From JAQVSV01 sp041667045 (GTDB taxonomy: Bacteria > Elusimicrobiota > Elusimicrobia > Elusimicrobiales > Elusimicrobiaceae), in the NCBI GenBank assembly GCA_041667045.1, contig JBAYFS010000091.1:1-8640 (forward strand): a DNA stretch of 8,640 nucleotides. Direction: 5' to 3'. This document shows positions 1 to 6,301 of this stretch, piece by piece; within the stretch, counting starts at the first letter, position 1, and every line of letters starts with the position of its first letter. The notes under the pieces were generated by a model, which searched no databases, was not told where the DNA came from, and saw nothing but the letters and a program-made list of their open reading frames with translations. A program made the position numbers and the translations under genes.

Positions 1-662
1 CTATAAGACGCACCGTTCCAGACCCCGGCATAATCGTACATATCACCCCGGCCCATCATGATGGTATAACCGCCGGACGAGTAGCCGGTGCCGACGTCCA
101 CATAAACGGCCCCGCCCAGTGTCTCGGCGCCGGCTCCGTCGGCGCTGCCGAACCGGAGCGTCCCGTTAAAGTCAATAAGGGCGTAATCGGCGGAGGCCGG
201 AGCCATGATTTCCACGGTGTAAGAGTTGGAATATTGTGAAACAGCCGAAACAAGCGTATCGCCTCCGGCGATATCTTTCCAGCCGTTGTAGTAAACCTTC
301 AGTTTCCCGTCCGTATTGAAACACACCGCACCGTTAACCGAATTAGTGACGCCGGCACAGCTTTGCGGCTCCAGCCGCAGCACATTAGCGGCGCCGGAAA
401 TGCCAACGCTGCCTGTAACGTTCACGCTGCCGGAAATATCAAGCGGCGTATAGGTCCCGTCAGGCAAACGATCGCCGACGGTAAGGCTTTTCGTTATTTT
501 CATTTTCTGGTATGACCCGTAGGGTGAAGGATAGTAGGTTTTAAAAGTTATAACTTCCGTTCCCCCCACTGTCGCCAGCAACACCACCGCCAGAGGCATA
601 ACAACTAAAAACAATCCGGACCTTACTGTTTTTAAAGATATTTGCAAGTTTATTTGCTTCAT
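1..662 (-). CDS. Membrane-anchored YPSPYG-motif surface / tail-fibre-like protein (3' end beyond window)
   Basis: The reading frame starts at ATG 662-660 and runs without a stop to the left edge, so about 220 N-terminal residues are seen and the C-terminus is missing. The start is supported by AAGGAG at 672-667, 4 bases upstream. Residues about 13-33 are a hydrophobic segment (SGLFLVVMPLAVVLLATVGG) that could be an uncleaved anchor or a signal peptide. It is followed by TYYPSPYGSYQKMKI, a short Val/Gly/Ser-rich stretch (LDISGSVNVTGSVGIS), and a segment VCFNTDGKLKVYYNGWKDIAG that resembles the head/fibre trailer seen in tail-fibre-like proteins, then a Gly-rich beta-type region. Proteins opening with anchor plus YPSPYG are, as I recall, abundant in Elusimicrobiota and presumed to be cell-surface exposed; their function is unknown. 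It is transcribed divergently from the outer-membrane protein gene. The coding call is firm; the surface role is inferred. Confidence 0.8.
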   Translation of the reverse strand, partial: MKQINLQISLKTVRSGLFLVVMPLAVVLLATVGGTEVITFKTYYPSPYGSYQKMKITKSLTVGDRLPDGTYTPLDISGSVNVTGSVGISGAANVLRLEPQSCAGVTNSVNGAVCFNTDGKLKVYYNGWKDIAGGDTLVSAVSQYSNSYTVEIMAPASADYALIDFNGTLRFGSADGAGAETLGGAVYVDVGTGYSSGGYTIMMGRGDMYDYAGVWNGASY

Positions 663-666
663 ACAA

Positions 667-672
667 CTCCTT
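667..672 (-). promoter_or_regulatory. Shine-Dalgarno AAGGAG for the YPSPYG gene
   Basis: On the minus strand AAGGAG lies 4 bases before ATG 662-660 and fixes that start. A TATAAT (678-673) immediately precedes it, but as a -10 it would start transcription inside or after the ribosome site, so I treat it as coincidental or secondary. Confidence 0.6.
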
Positions 673-686
673 ATTATAATGACCAA

Positions 687-719
687 ACGCCGCGATTTCA
701 GCACTCAATCACGCGGCGT
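687..719. repeat. Inverted repeat in the leader of the YPSPYG gene
   Basis: ACGCCGCG (687-694) and CGCGGCGT (712-719) form a perfect 8-bp GC-rich stem with a 17-base loop. ATT/AAT can add three inner pairs with a 2-base bulge. If transcription starts near 721 from the -10 at 733-728, this hairpin would be the very 5' end of the minus-strand mRNA, which could protect the mRNA or serve as a regulatory fold. It is not followed by a U-tract on the minus strand, so it is not a normal terminator in that direction. It could also be a DNA operator. Function is inferred. Confidence 0.45.
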
Positions 720-727
720 ATGTTTTG

Positions 728-756
728 AGTATAGTAAATTGCGGCGGATAAATGAA
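728..756 (-). promoter_or_regulatory. Candidate promoter for the YPSPYG gene
   Basis: On the minus strand TTCATT (756-751) is separated by 17 bases from TATACT (733-728). The -10 is good and the -35 is weak. The predicted start near 721 gives a leader of about 59 bases containing the inverted repeat and the ribosome site. Confidence 0.4.
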
Positions 757-847
757 CACTATCGCGTTATTTTCAATTTTAAGCGGAATTCCATACCAGT
801 TCTTTTTCCGGAAATCGTTCCGCTCCGCCCTGCCTTCCGGGGTTTAA

Positions 848-856
848 TGCTATAAT
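848..856 (+). promoter_or_regulatory. Extended -10 promoter for the outer-membrane protein gene
   Basis: TGCTATAAT is a perfect -10 (851-856) with the TGn extension and no recognisable -35. Transcription would begin near 863, giving a leader of about 35 bases. No Shine-Dalgarno sequence is visible before the ATG at 898. Confidence 0.6.
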
Positions 857-897
857 TTCGTAGTTTAATTTAACCGACGCGGCGTTATCAAAATAAC

Positions 898-1875
898 ATG
901 AGAATTAACATCAGAAAAAGCACTTTCCTTTTTACGCTCCTGCAGACGGCATTATTGGCGGGCGTGTCCGGCGCGCAGGAACTGAGTTTCTTCACCGGAA
1001 AAATGGAAGAAAAAAGCGGAAAGGGTTCTTACGCCTGGCAGATTGAATACAACCAGGCTTTCTCGGAACATTTCGCGTGGAGTTTTTCCTGGCTCAACGA
1101 AGGCCACGTGCCGGACCACCACCGTGACGGGCCCGTTTTGCAGGTATGGATGAGAAATGCCGTATTTGACGGGAAGCTCGCGCTGTCCGCAGGCATAGGC
1201 CCTTACAAATATTTCGACACGGAGGCCGCGCGCCGCGGGAAAAGCTTTGACGACGTGCACGGCTGGGGCGTGGAAACCAGCCTATCCGCAACCTGGTATA
1301 TGGGCAGGCGCTGGTTTCTGCAGGTGCGCGAAAACCACGGCAGGATAAGCGGAGACATTGACACGGACATGCTGCTGCTGGGTATCGGCTATCAGCTGCA
1401 GGCGCCGGACAAACGCGGACCCGTATCCGGACCGGAGGAGCAGCAAGAGCGCAGCACTAACAATGAAATCACCGCCTTCGCCGGGCAAACCGTTATAAAT
1501 AGTTACAATTCCCAGACAGCCGACGCGTTCGCTTTCGAATACCGGCGCGGTCTGGCTAAATATCTTGATTTAACCGTAGGCTGGCTAAACGAGGGTAATA
1601 CCGACATAGCGCGGCGCGGCGGAATAACCGCCCAGTTATGGCCCGTCCGAACGTTTTTCGACAACCGGCTGGCTCTCAGCGCCGGCTTTGGCGCGTATTT
1701 CGCGGTGGATTCCCGCCGAAAGGAAGAAACCAATTTTACGTCTGGCGTCTTAAGCATGTCGGCAAGCTACAGGTTCCTGCAACACCTGCTTGTCCGCGCC
1801 TCATGGAACAGGGTTATGACCAACTACAACAGAGACACAGATGTCATGATGGCCGGTCTTGGCGTACGCTTTTAG
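898..1875 (+). CDS. Outer-membrane beta-barrel protein with two homologous halves
   Basis: The protein has 325 residues. Residues 1-26 are a signal peptide (basic start, hydrophobic TFLFTLLQTALLAGV, cleavage likely after SGA). Two related units follow: residues 27-167 and 190-325, joined by a hydrophilic linker (about 168-189). Matching landmarks are WLNEG, then R-x-G and QxW, then FD(G/N)(K/R)LALSAG(I/F)Gx-Y, then a final strand (LLLGIGYQL in unit 1, MMAGLGVRF in unit 2). The alternating polar/nonpolar strands and terminal Phe fit a BAM-inserted barrel; only the second unit carries the terminal Phe. The halves are clearly diverged, so the duplication is old. It could be one 16-strand-size barrel or two small barrels in tandem. 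The WLNEGH...HHRDG segment resembles uncharacterised single-unit outer-membrane proteins of Proteobacteria, from memory. The substrate or activity is unknown; I see no enzyme motif I can defend. It stands alone, with its own promoter. Confidence 0.85.
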   Translation: MRINIRKSTFLFTLLQTALLAGVSGAQELSFFTGKMEEKSGKGSYAWQIEYNQAFSEHFAWSFSWLNEGHVPDHHRDGPVLQVWMRNAVFDGKLALSAGIGPYKYFDTEAARRGKSFDDVHGWGVETSLSATWYMGRRWFLQVRENHGRISGDIDTDMLLLGIGYQLQAPDKRGPVSGPEEQQERSTNNEITAFAGQTVINSYNSQTADAFAFEYRRGLAKYLDLTVGWLNEGNTDIARRGGITAQLWPVRTFFDNRLALSAGFGAYFAVDSRRKEETNFTSGVLSMSASYRFLQHLLVRASWNRVMTNYNRDTDVMMAGLGVRF

Positions 1876-1907
1876 CCGAAATATCCCGCGTAACCTGCTT
1901 AATAAAA

Positions 1908-1944
1908 AACGAGCCGCGATTATGACATGCGGCCCGCTCTCGTT
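1908..1944 (-). terminator. Intrinsic terminator of the four-cysteine secreted protein gene
   Basis: Arms AACGAG (1908-1913) and CTCGTT (1939-1944), then CCGC (1914-1917) and GCGG (1929-1932), form a 10-bp stem interrupted by a 6-base bulge on one side, with an 11-base loop. On the minus strand the stem is followed at once by a T-run (complement of the A-run 1904-1909). It lies 16 bases past the stop of the 1960-2370 gene. It may also slow plus-strand transcription from the outer-membrane protein gene, but there is no T-run on that side. Confidence 0.6.
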
Positions 1945-1959
1945 CTATACGTGCAAATG

Positions 1960-2370
1960 CTATTTCAAAGTCAGCTTATTTATGCAATCGTTAATATTGT
2001 TGTAGAAACTATCGGTAAGCAATGAAAGCTTACCTCTCGTGTAAACGTCAGCAAGACTCTTCGCCGGAACCCGGCAAACCGCCTTCTTGGCGGACAGAAC
2101 ATTTGCGGCAAAACCTTTACCGGCAACCGGCTTGGGCTTGTCGTAATTTGAGAAAAAGAAAAACTCCAGCGTCGCGCTGCCATTTTCCAGGTTGAAGTGC
2201 GTAAACCTATAATTGTAATCGCCTTCGCACCAGGTATCGCCGCAGGTATCGTCAATAACCGACAGTATTTCTTGTTCGACACCCCTGGGCAAAGGCGCCC
2301 GGGTGGATTTTGCCTCTGCCGCGCTGGCCACAGCCAGCACCGCTATCGCCGCAATTATCATTTTTTTCAT
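1960..2370 (-). CDS. Small secreted (periplasmic) four-cysteine protein of unknown function
   Basis: The protein has 136 residues and starts at ATG 2370-2368 behind a strong AAGGAG at 2380-2375. Residues 1-20 (MKKMIIAAIAVLAVASAAEA) form a textbook signal peptide ending in AEA. The mature part is about 116 residues with cysteines at 43, 48, 99 and 129, enough for two disulfides. The most distinctive stretch is DDTCGDTWCEGDYNYRF (41-56). The rest shows alternating beta-type strands (ATLEFFFFSNY) and a C-terminal helix-like end. I recall CGDTWCEGDY-like motifs in uncharacterised secreted proteins of other Gram-negative bacteria but cannot name a family. The gene is a single-gene unit between its own terminator and the typA terminator. 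Secretion is well supported; function is unknown. Confidence 0.8.
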   Translation of the reverse strand: MKKMIIAAIAVLAVASAAEAKSTRAPLPRGVEQEILSVIDDTCGDTWCEGDYNYRFTHFNLENGSATLEFFFFSNYDKPKPVAGKGFAANVLSAKKAVCRVPAKSLADVYTRGKLSLLTDSFYNNINDCINKLTLK

Positions 2371-2374
2371 AAAT

Positions 2375-2380
2375 CTCCTT
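2375..2380 (-). promoter_or_regulatory. Strong Shine-Dalgarno AAGGAG for the secreted protein gene
   Basis: On the minus strand AAGGAG lies 4 bases before the ATG. This is one of the few canonical ribosome sites in the window and contrasts with neighbouring genes that have none. Confidence 0.65.
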
Positions 2381-2544
2381 TCCCAAATCTTTAACTGCCG
2401 GGCACCGTCAATATTACGTGCCTAAACAAAGTGTAGTCTATCCGGGTCCTGCCTGCCAGGGCCTTTCGCTCCAATTTGGCATGGGACCAAAAGGCAAATC
2501 CAAACCTATAGGATTTAATCAACAACTAGCATTAGCAAAAGTAA

Positions 2545-2576
2545 AAAACCGGAGCGGGGAATCCCGTTCCGGTTTT
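2545..2576 (-). terminator. Bidirectional intrinsic terminator downstream of typA
   Basis: A near-perfect hairpin: AAAACCGGA (2545-2553) pairs with TCCGGTTTT (2568-2576), then one G-T pair, then CGGG (2555-2558) with CCCG (2563-2566) around a GAAT loop. On the minus strand it is followed by a run of T (complement of A 2543-2548). It starts 24 bases after the typA stop. On the plus strand T-rich sequence (2573-2586) also follows, so it can stop both directions. Between 2385 and 2544 I find only short weak inverted repeats (for example AAATCC 2496-2501 with GGATTT 2511-2516) and no supported gene. Confidence 0.85.
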
Positions 2577-2600
2577 CGTTTTTTCAAAAAACAGGAAAAA

Positions 2601-4442
2601 TTACGACTCTTCTTCCTCAGTAACGACTTTCTCTGACCGCTTGCGCAAATGGCTGACAAGAATTTTCTTCCGCAGGCGCAACGATTTGGGCGTTACCTCA
2701 ACCAGTTCATCAGGCGCTATATACTCTATCGCCTGTTCAAGGCTCATCACTCGGGCCGGGGTCAGCGCGAGCGCCTCGTCCGTGGCTTTGCTGCGCATGT
2801 TGGTCAGTTTCTTTTCCTTGCAGGGATTCACCACCAGATCATTCGTCCTGGAATTCTGGCCAACTATCATTCCTTCATAAACTTTAAGCCCGGGCGCCAC
2901 AAACATCTGTCCGCCGTCCTGCAAACCAAACATGGCGTAGCCCGTGGTTTCCCCCTGTTCCTTGGCGACGAACACGCCGTTTGTGCGCAGGCGGCGGATA
3001 TCAACCTTCGGGCTGTAGCCGTGAAAACTGTGGTGCATTATGCCTTTTCCGCGCGTGCCGGTAAGAAATTCCGATTTAAAGCCGATTAAAGCGCGCGACG
3101 GGATCGTGTATTCCAGACGTATCCGGTCGGAGCCTTCGGTAAGCATGTTGGCGAGCTGGGCTCCGCGCGATCCCAGCAGCTCGAACACCAGGCCCTGAAA
3201 TTCTGATGGAATATCCAGAACTAGGTATTCCATGGGCTCCAAGATAACGCCGTTTTCTTCCTTATAAATCACTTCCGGCGACGAAACGGCCATTTCAAAC
3301 CCTTCGCGCCGCATAGTTTCAATAAGGATGGTGAGGTGCAGTTCGCCGCGGCCCGAAACCTTGAATTTGCCTTCGCCTTCCATCTCTTCAACTCGCAGGC
3401 CGACATTGGTGCGGGCTTCCTTTTCAAGCCGCGCCTTCAAATGACGGCTGGTTACGAATTTGCCTTCCAATCCGGCGAACGGACTGTCGTTAACCTGAAA
3501 TTCCATTGAGAGAGTCGGTTCATCTATGGACAGCGGTTTGAACGCCTGCGGATTTTCGGGCAGGCATATGGTATCTCCGATATTCACACCTTCAAGACCG
3601 GCGATGGCGACGATGTCGCCCGCTTTCGCGGAATCAACTTCCTGCCGCGCCAAGCCGGCAAATTTTTCCAGCCGCATGACTTTGCAAGACACCTGCTTGC
3701 CGTCCGGCTTGAGGAGAAGGACACTCTGCCCCTTGTTGATATTTCCGGCGACAATCCGGCCTATTCCGATCTGGCCCACGAAATTATTATAGTCCAGCAT
3801 CGTTATCTGCATTTGAAGGGGCTTGTCGGGATGGGCAAGAGGGGCGGGCACGTGGGTTAAGATCGTGTTAAAAAGCGGAACTATGTCCGTTCCCTTGACG
3901 TCGGGAGAATCGGAAGCCCAGCCTTCCTTGCCGGAGGCGTAAAGCACGGGGAATTCCAGCTGCGGATCGGTCGCGCCGAGATCAATGAAAAGACTGAACA
4001 CCGCGTCCAGCGAGCCTGACGGATTGATGTTGGCCCTGTCCATTTTATTGACCACCACTATAGGCACAAGCCCCAGCGACAGCGCTTTCCTCAGAACAAA
4101 TCTCGTTTGCGGCATGGGGCCGTCAACCGCGTCAACCATCAGGATGGCACCGTCCACCATTTGCAGAATGCGCTCCACTTCGCTGCCGAAATCGGCGTGG
4201 CCCGGAGTGTCTATAATGTTTATCGTGTGCCCCTGATACGGAACCGAAGTACATTTGGCGAGAATCGTTATGCCCCTTTCCTTTTCAAGCGGATTGGAAT
4301 CCAGAACGGCTTCCTGGGTTTCCTCGGGCTTTACGTTAAACTCCCCGGTAAGCTTGAGCATGGCATCCACCAGAGTGGTTTTGCCGTGGTCAACATGGGC
4401 AATAATGGCAATGTTTCGAACGTCGCTTCGTCGGTGTTCCAT
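2601..4442 (-). CDS. typA: Ribosome-associated GTPase TypA/BipA
   Basis: The protein has 613 residues, full length for this translational GTPase family. It binds the 70S ribosome at the EF-G site and is needed for large-subunit assembly and growth under stress or cold. G motifs are intact: G1 AHVDHGKT (15-22), G2 RGIT (56-59), G3 DTPGH (78-82), G4 NKMD (132-135), G5 SGK (170-172). Domain order is GTPase (1-200), beta-barrel domain II with IGRI and AGDIVAI (about 200-300), the two EF-G III/V-like domains (about 300-480; RGELHLTILIETMRREGFE and SRGAQLAN) and the BipA-specific C-terminal domain ending in a basic RLRKK patch and an acidic tail EEEES. GTPase plus the C-terminal domain separates it from LepA and EF-G. 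The start ATG 4442-4440 has AGGA 9 bases upstream. Monocistronic, divergent from the HEPN/MNT pair. Confidence 0.97.
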   Translation of the reverse strand: MEHRRSDVRNIAIIAHVDHGKTTLVDAMLKLTGEFNVKPEETQEAVLDSNPLEKERGITILAKCTSVPYQGHTINIIDTPGHADFGSEVERILQMVDGAILMVDAVDGPMPQTRFVLRKALSLGLVPIVVVNKMDRANINPSGSLDAVFSLFIDLGATDPQLEFPVLYASGKEGWASDSPDVKGTDIVPLFNTILTHVPAPLAHPDKPLQMQITMLDYNNFVGQIGIGRIVAGNINKGQSVLLLKPDGKQVSCKVMRLEKFAGLARQEVDSAKAGDIVAIAGLEGVNIGDTICLPENPQAFKPLSIDEPTLSMEFQVNDSPFAGLEGKFVTSRHLKARLEKEARTNVGLRVEEMEGEGKFKVSGRGELHLTILIETMRREGFEMAVSSPEVIYKEENGVILEPMEYLVLDIPSEFQGLVFELLGSRGAQLANMLTEGSDRIRLEYTIPSRALIGFKSEFLTGTRGKGIMHHSFHGYSPKVDIRRLRTNGVFVAKEQGETTGYAMFGLQDGGQMFVAPGLKVYEGMIVGQNSRTNDLVVNPCKEKKLTNMRSKATDEALALTPARVMSLEQAIEYIAPDELVEVTPKSLRLRKKILVSHLRKRSEKVVTEEEES

Positions 4443-4481
4443 AGAGAATAATCCTGTGGGCGGTTAAATGCGTATATATCA

Positions 4482-4511
4482 ATTATAAAATTTTATGCCG
4501 CCGCCGCACAA
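4482..4511 (-). promoter_or_regulatory. Candidate promoter for typA
   Basis: On the minus strand TTGTGC (4511-4506), an 18-base spacer and a perfect TATAAT (4487-4482) predict a start near 4475, leaving a leader of about 33 bases with a weak AGGA ribosome site. The remainder of 4443-4620 separates this from the divergent HEPN gene promoter. Confidence 0.5.
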
Positions 4512-4596
4512 TGACACCAATGTACTAGAAACCTGCATGTGTTGTGCCCTCCCGAGCCGATTGCCGTTTCGCGCTCCAAATTTAATAGAATAACGG

Positions 4597-4602
4597 TATA
4601 AT
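4597..4602 (+). promoter_or_regulatory. -10 element for the HEPN/MNT pair
   Basis: A perfect TATAAT with no good -35 and no TG extension (CGG precedes it). The start would lie near 4609, a leader of about 12 bases. A weak GGAA (4612-4615) is the only ribosome-site candidate before ATG 4621. Confidence 0.45.
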
Positions 4603-4620
4603 AATTGTTCCGGAAACAAC

Positions 4621-5034
4621 ATGAAACTCGATCTGTCAAGTTTGCAGAAAGCGGTTGACTCTTTGGCGCGTTCCCTTCTTGTTGCCGACAGGCTGATAAA
4701 AGGCCAGAACAAGGACGAAGATGAGGTAATACGCGCTGGCGTTATCCAGAACTTTGAATTTACCTATGAGCGCTGCTGGAAGTTCATGCAGCTGTGGCTT
4801 GAACATAATTATTCACCGGATATTTCAGGCACCTCCCGCCGGGATTTATTTCGCACCGCTTGCGAGTATAAACTAATCGACGATTTCGAGGCTTGGCTTA
4901 AATACCATGCAGCCAGAAACAAAACCTCCAATACATACGACTGTGCGGAGGCTGAAAACATCTATAAAATCGCGGCCGAGTTTTCAAAAGACGCCACAAA
5001 ATTCCTTAAAGCGCTGGAACAGAAGAATGTCTGA
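4621..5034 (+). CDS. HI0074-family HEPN protein (HepT-like partner of a minimal nucleotidyltransferase)
   Basis: The protein has 137 residues, all-alpha, typical length for the HI0074 'nucleotidyltransferase substrate-binding' family, which belongs to the HEPN superfamily. The hallmark IQNFEFTYERCWKFMQLWL (42-60) matches the family's central helix. The second hallmark is RNKTSNTYD (99-107). In active HEPN RNases such as HepT the motif is R-x4-H-x-Y; here Arg99 and Tyr106 are kept but the His position is Asn104 (codon AAT, one base from CAT). Such proteins pair with the MNT protein encoded next, which in characterised HepT/MntA systems AMPylates the motif tyrosine to neutralise the toxin. The RNase may therefore be weakened or lost while the modification site remains. 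The stop overlaps the downstream start by 8 bases, so the two are translationally coupled. Confidence 0.88.
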   Translation: MKLDLSSLQKAVDSLARSLLVADRLIKGQNKDEDEVIRAGVIQNFEFTYERCWKFMQLWLEHNYSPDISGTSRRDLFRTACEYKLIDDFEAWLKYHAARNKTSNTYDCAEAENIYKIAAEFSKDATKFLKALEQKNV

Positions 5035-5344
5035 ACCGGTAATAGAGTTGGCGCCCAAGTATCTGGCGGCAATGACAAAAATACTCCGGACGGAACTTGA
5101 GCACCTTGATGCTGAGGTTTTTATGTTTGGGTCCAGAGTGCGGGGCACAGCCAGAACTAATTCCGATATTGACATTGCCATATCCTCCGATATAAACCTG
5201 TTTGATATCATCGAACGTTTAAGACTGGATTTCGAAGACAGCGATATCCCTTATAAAATTGACATTGTTGACCTTGGCAGGATAAGCGATAGCTTTAAAT
5301 CCGCAATAAAAAAAGACCTCGTCAAAATACCTTTTCGCGAATAG
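5027..5344 (+). CDS. HI0073-type minimal nucleotidyltransferase (MntA-like)
   Basis: I place the start at ATG 5027, inside the end of the HEPN gene (shared ATGTCTGA), because residues upstream in the same frame are basic, low-complexity and shadow the HEPN gene. This gives 105 residues, normal for the family. The nucleotidyltransferase signature GSX10DXD is complete: Gly35-Ser36, Asp47-Ile48-Asp49 (MFGSRVRGTARTNSDIDIAI), with a third acidic residue Asp79 in KIDIVDL. In MNT/HEPN pairs this enzyme transfers AMP to its partner; here the catalytic residues all look intact. It has no separate promoter or clear ribosome site, so it depends on the upstream gene. I see no hairpin terminator in 5345-5446. 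Role as antitoxin is family knowledge, not shown here. Confidence 0.9.
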   Translation: MSEPVIELAPKYLAAMTKILRTELEHLDAEVFMFGSRVRGTARTNSDIDIAISSDINLFDIIERLRLDFEDSDIPYKIDIVDLGRISDSFKSAIKKDLVKIPFRE

Positions 5345-5418
5345 TCTCATCTCTCCAGCATAGTGCACAAGCAACGTCCCAAATACCTATCCGTATCTGA
5401 GTATCCGCTCGGCTCTTT

Positions 5419-5427
5419 TGCTATCAT
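5419..5427 (+). promoter_or_regulatory. Extended -10 promoter for the HEAT lipoprotein gene
   Basis: TGCTATCAT is an extended -10 one base off consensus. Transcription from about 5434 would put AGGAG (5436-5440) almost at the mRNA 5' end, 6 bases before ATG 5447. No convincing -35 is seen. Confidence 0.5.
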
Positions 5428-5446
5428 ATTCCTTTAGGAGAAATTT

Positions 5447-6301
5447 ATGAGAAAATATTTTTTTCTGTTTTTCGTGACGCTGTTAACGGCCTGCTCGGGA
5501 CCGAATAAATGCGACCGGAAGTATATCGGACAGCTACAGGACCAAGACAACAATTTAAAAATACAGGCGGCGGAAAATCTCGGGAAATGCGGCAATGCCG
5601 CGGCGCTAGATCCCCTGTCGGAACTGCTGGCGGCACAGCAGCCCAACGTGCGGCTGGCGGGAGTAAAAGCGATTTCCGGCATAGCGGGCGACAACGCCAT
5701 TGAACCTTTGGCGACAACGCTTGAGCACGACAGTTCCGACACCGTGCGCGCGGCGGCGGCCACAGCCTTAAACCAGTTCCAGTCGGCGGATGCGGAAAAA
5801 CCGCTTATGTACGCGGGGCTCTTCGACACCTCATCACTGGTACGCAAGGCGGCGGTTTCCGCGCTGGGCGAATGCTGTACGATTCAGCAGTTCCCCGTTA
5901 TCGTTTCAGGCGACGACGGCTGGGATTTCCCCGATGACTGGAACGACCCGTACGGTTATACAGACACAGTCGTGGAGATTTACGGTCCGGCCGGGCAGAT
6001 GCAGATAGACACCGCGCAAGTTCTTTTATACATTGCGCAGCATGACAAAGACCTCGCAACACGCGTAGAAGCAGTGCGCGTGCTGGGCCTGTCCACCGTA
6101 GACGGCATCGTGCCCGTTCTCGTCAACATTCTAACTTCCGACACTGAGCCGAAAGTGCGTTCGATGGCGGCCCAGTCCTTAGGCAATATCGGAGATCTGG
6201 ACACACAAACGGTTCTGGAAAAAACGGCGGAACAGGACCCTGACCCGACCGTGAAGGAAGCGGCCAATCTGGCCTTATCGGAATTAAACGAAAGATTTTA
6301 G
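5447..6301 (+). CDS. HEAT-repeat lipoprotein
   Basis: The protein has 284 residues. Residues 1-15 are a lipoprotein signal and LTAC (13-16) is the lipobox; Ser follows Cys16, so outer-membrane sorting is likely by Escherichia coli rules. The rest is built of about seven HEAT/PBS-lyase-type helical repeats: roughly 24-52, 54-83, 84-114, 117-145, 188-216, 219-249 and 252-283. Recurring cores include VRLAGVKAISGIAG, VRAAAATALNQF, VRKAAVSALGE, RVEAVRVLGL and VRSMAAQSLGNIGD. Between repeats 4 and 5 sits an acidic, Trp/Tyr-rich insert (about 149-186, DDGWDFPDDWNDPYGY). HEAT arrays are protein-binding scaffolds, so a periplasm-facing binding or assembly role is likely; the partner is unknown. AGGAG at 5436-5440 fixes the start. 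The stop overlaps the oppositely oriented glycosyltransferase gene by 4 bases. Confidence 0.87.
   Translation: MRKYFFLFFVTLLTACSGPNKCDRKYIGQLQDQDNNLKIQAAENLGKCGNAAALDPLSELLAAQQPNVRLAGVKAISGIAGDNAIEPLATTLEHDSSDTVRAAAATALNQFQSADAEKPLMYAGLFDTSSLVRKAAVSALGECCTIQQFPVIVSGDDGWDFPDDWNDPYGYTDTVVEIYGPAGQMQIDTAQVLLYIAQHDKDLATRVEAVRVLGLSTVDGIVPVLVNILTSDTEPKVRSMAAQSLGNIGDLDTQTVLEKTAEQDPDPTVKEAANLALSELNERF

Noticed and set aside
673..678. TATAAT directly upstream of the YPSPYG ribosome site
   Set aside because: As a -10 it would start transcription after the AAGGAG site, wasting a good ribosome site; the upstream TATACT fits better.
2420..2540. Possible small RNA in the gap before the secreted protein gene (weak hairpins CCTG/CAGG, TTTGG/CCAAA, AAATCC/GGATTT)
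   Set aside because: Stems are 4-6 bp with no clear promoter or own terminator; likely chance or decayed sequence.
2418..2636. 72-codon plus-strand frame across the typA terminator and 3' end
   Set aside because: It runs through a strong hairpin terminator and into typA antisense; no ribosome site or protein-like pattern.
2649..3089. 146-codon plus-strand frame antisense to typA
   Set aside because: A shadow of the highly conserved typA coding strand.
4907..5026. Longer N-terminus for the nucleotidyltransferase
   Set aside because: The extra 40 residues are basic low-complexity sequence read out of frame through the HEPN gene; the ATG at 5027 gives the family's normal length.
6260..6290. 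GGCCA/TGGCC hairpin near the lipoprotein stop as a glycosyltransferase terminator
   Set aside because: Only 5 bp with no T-run following on the minus strand.
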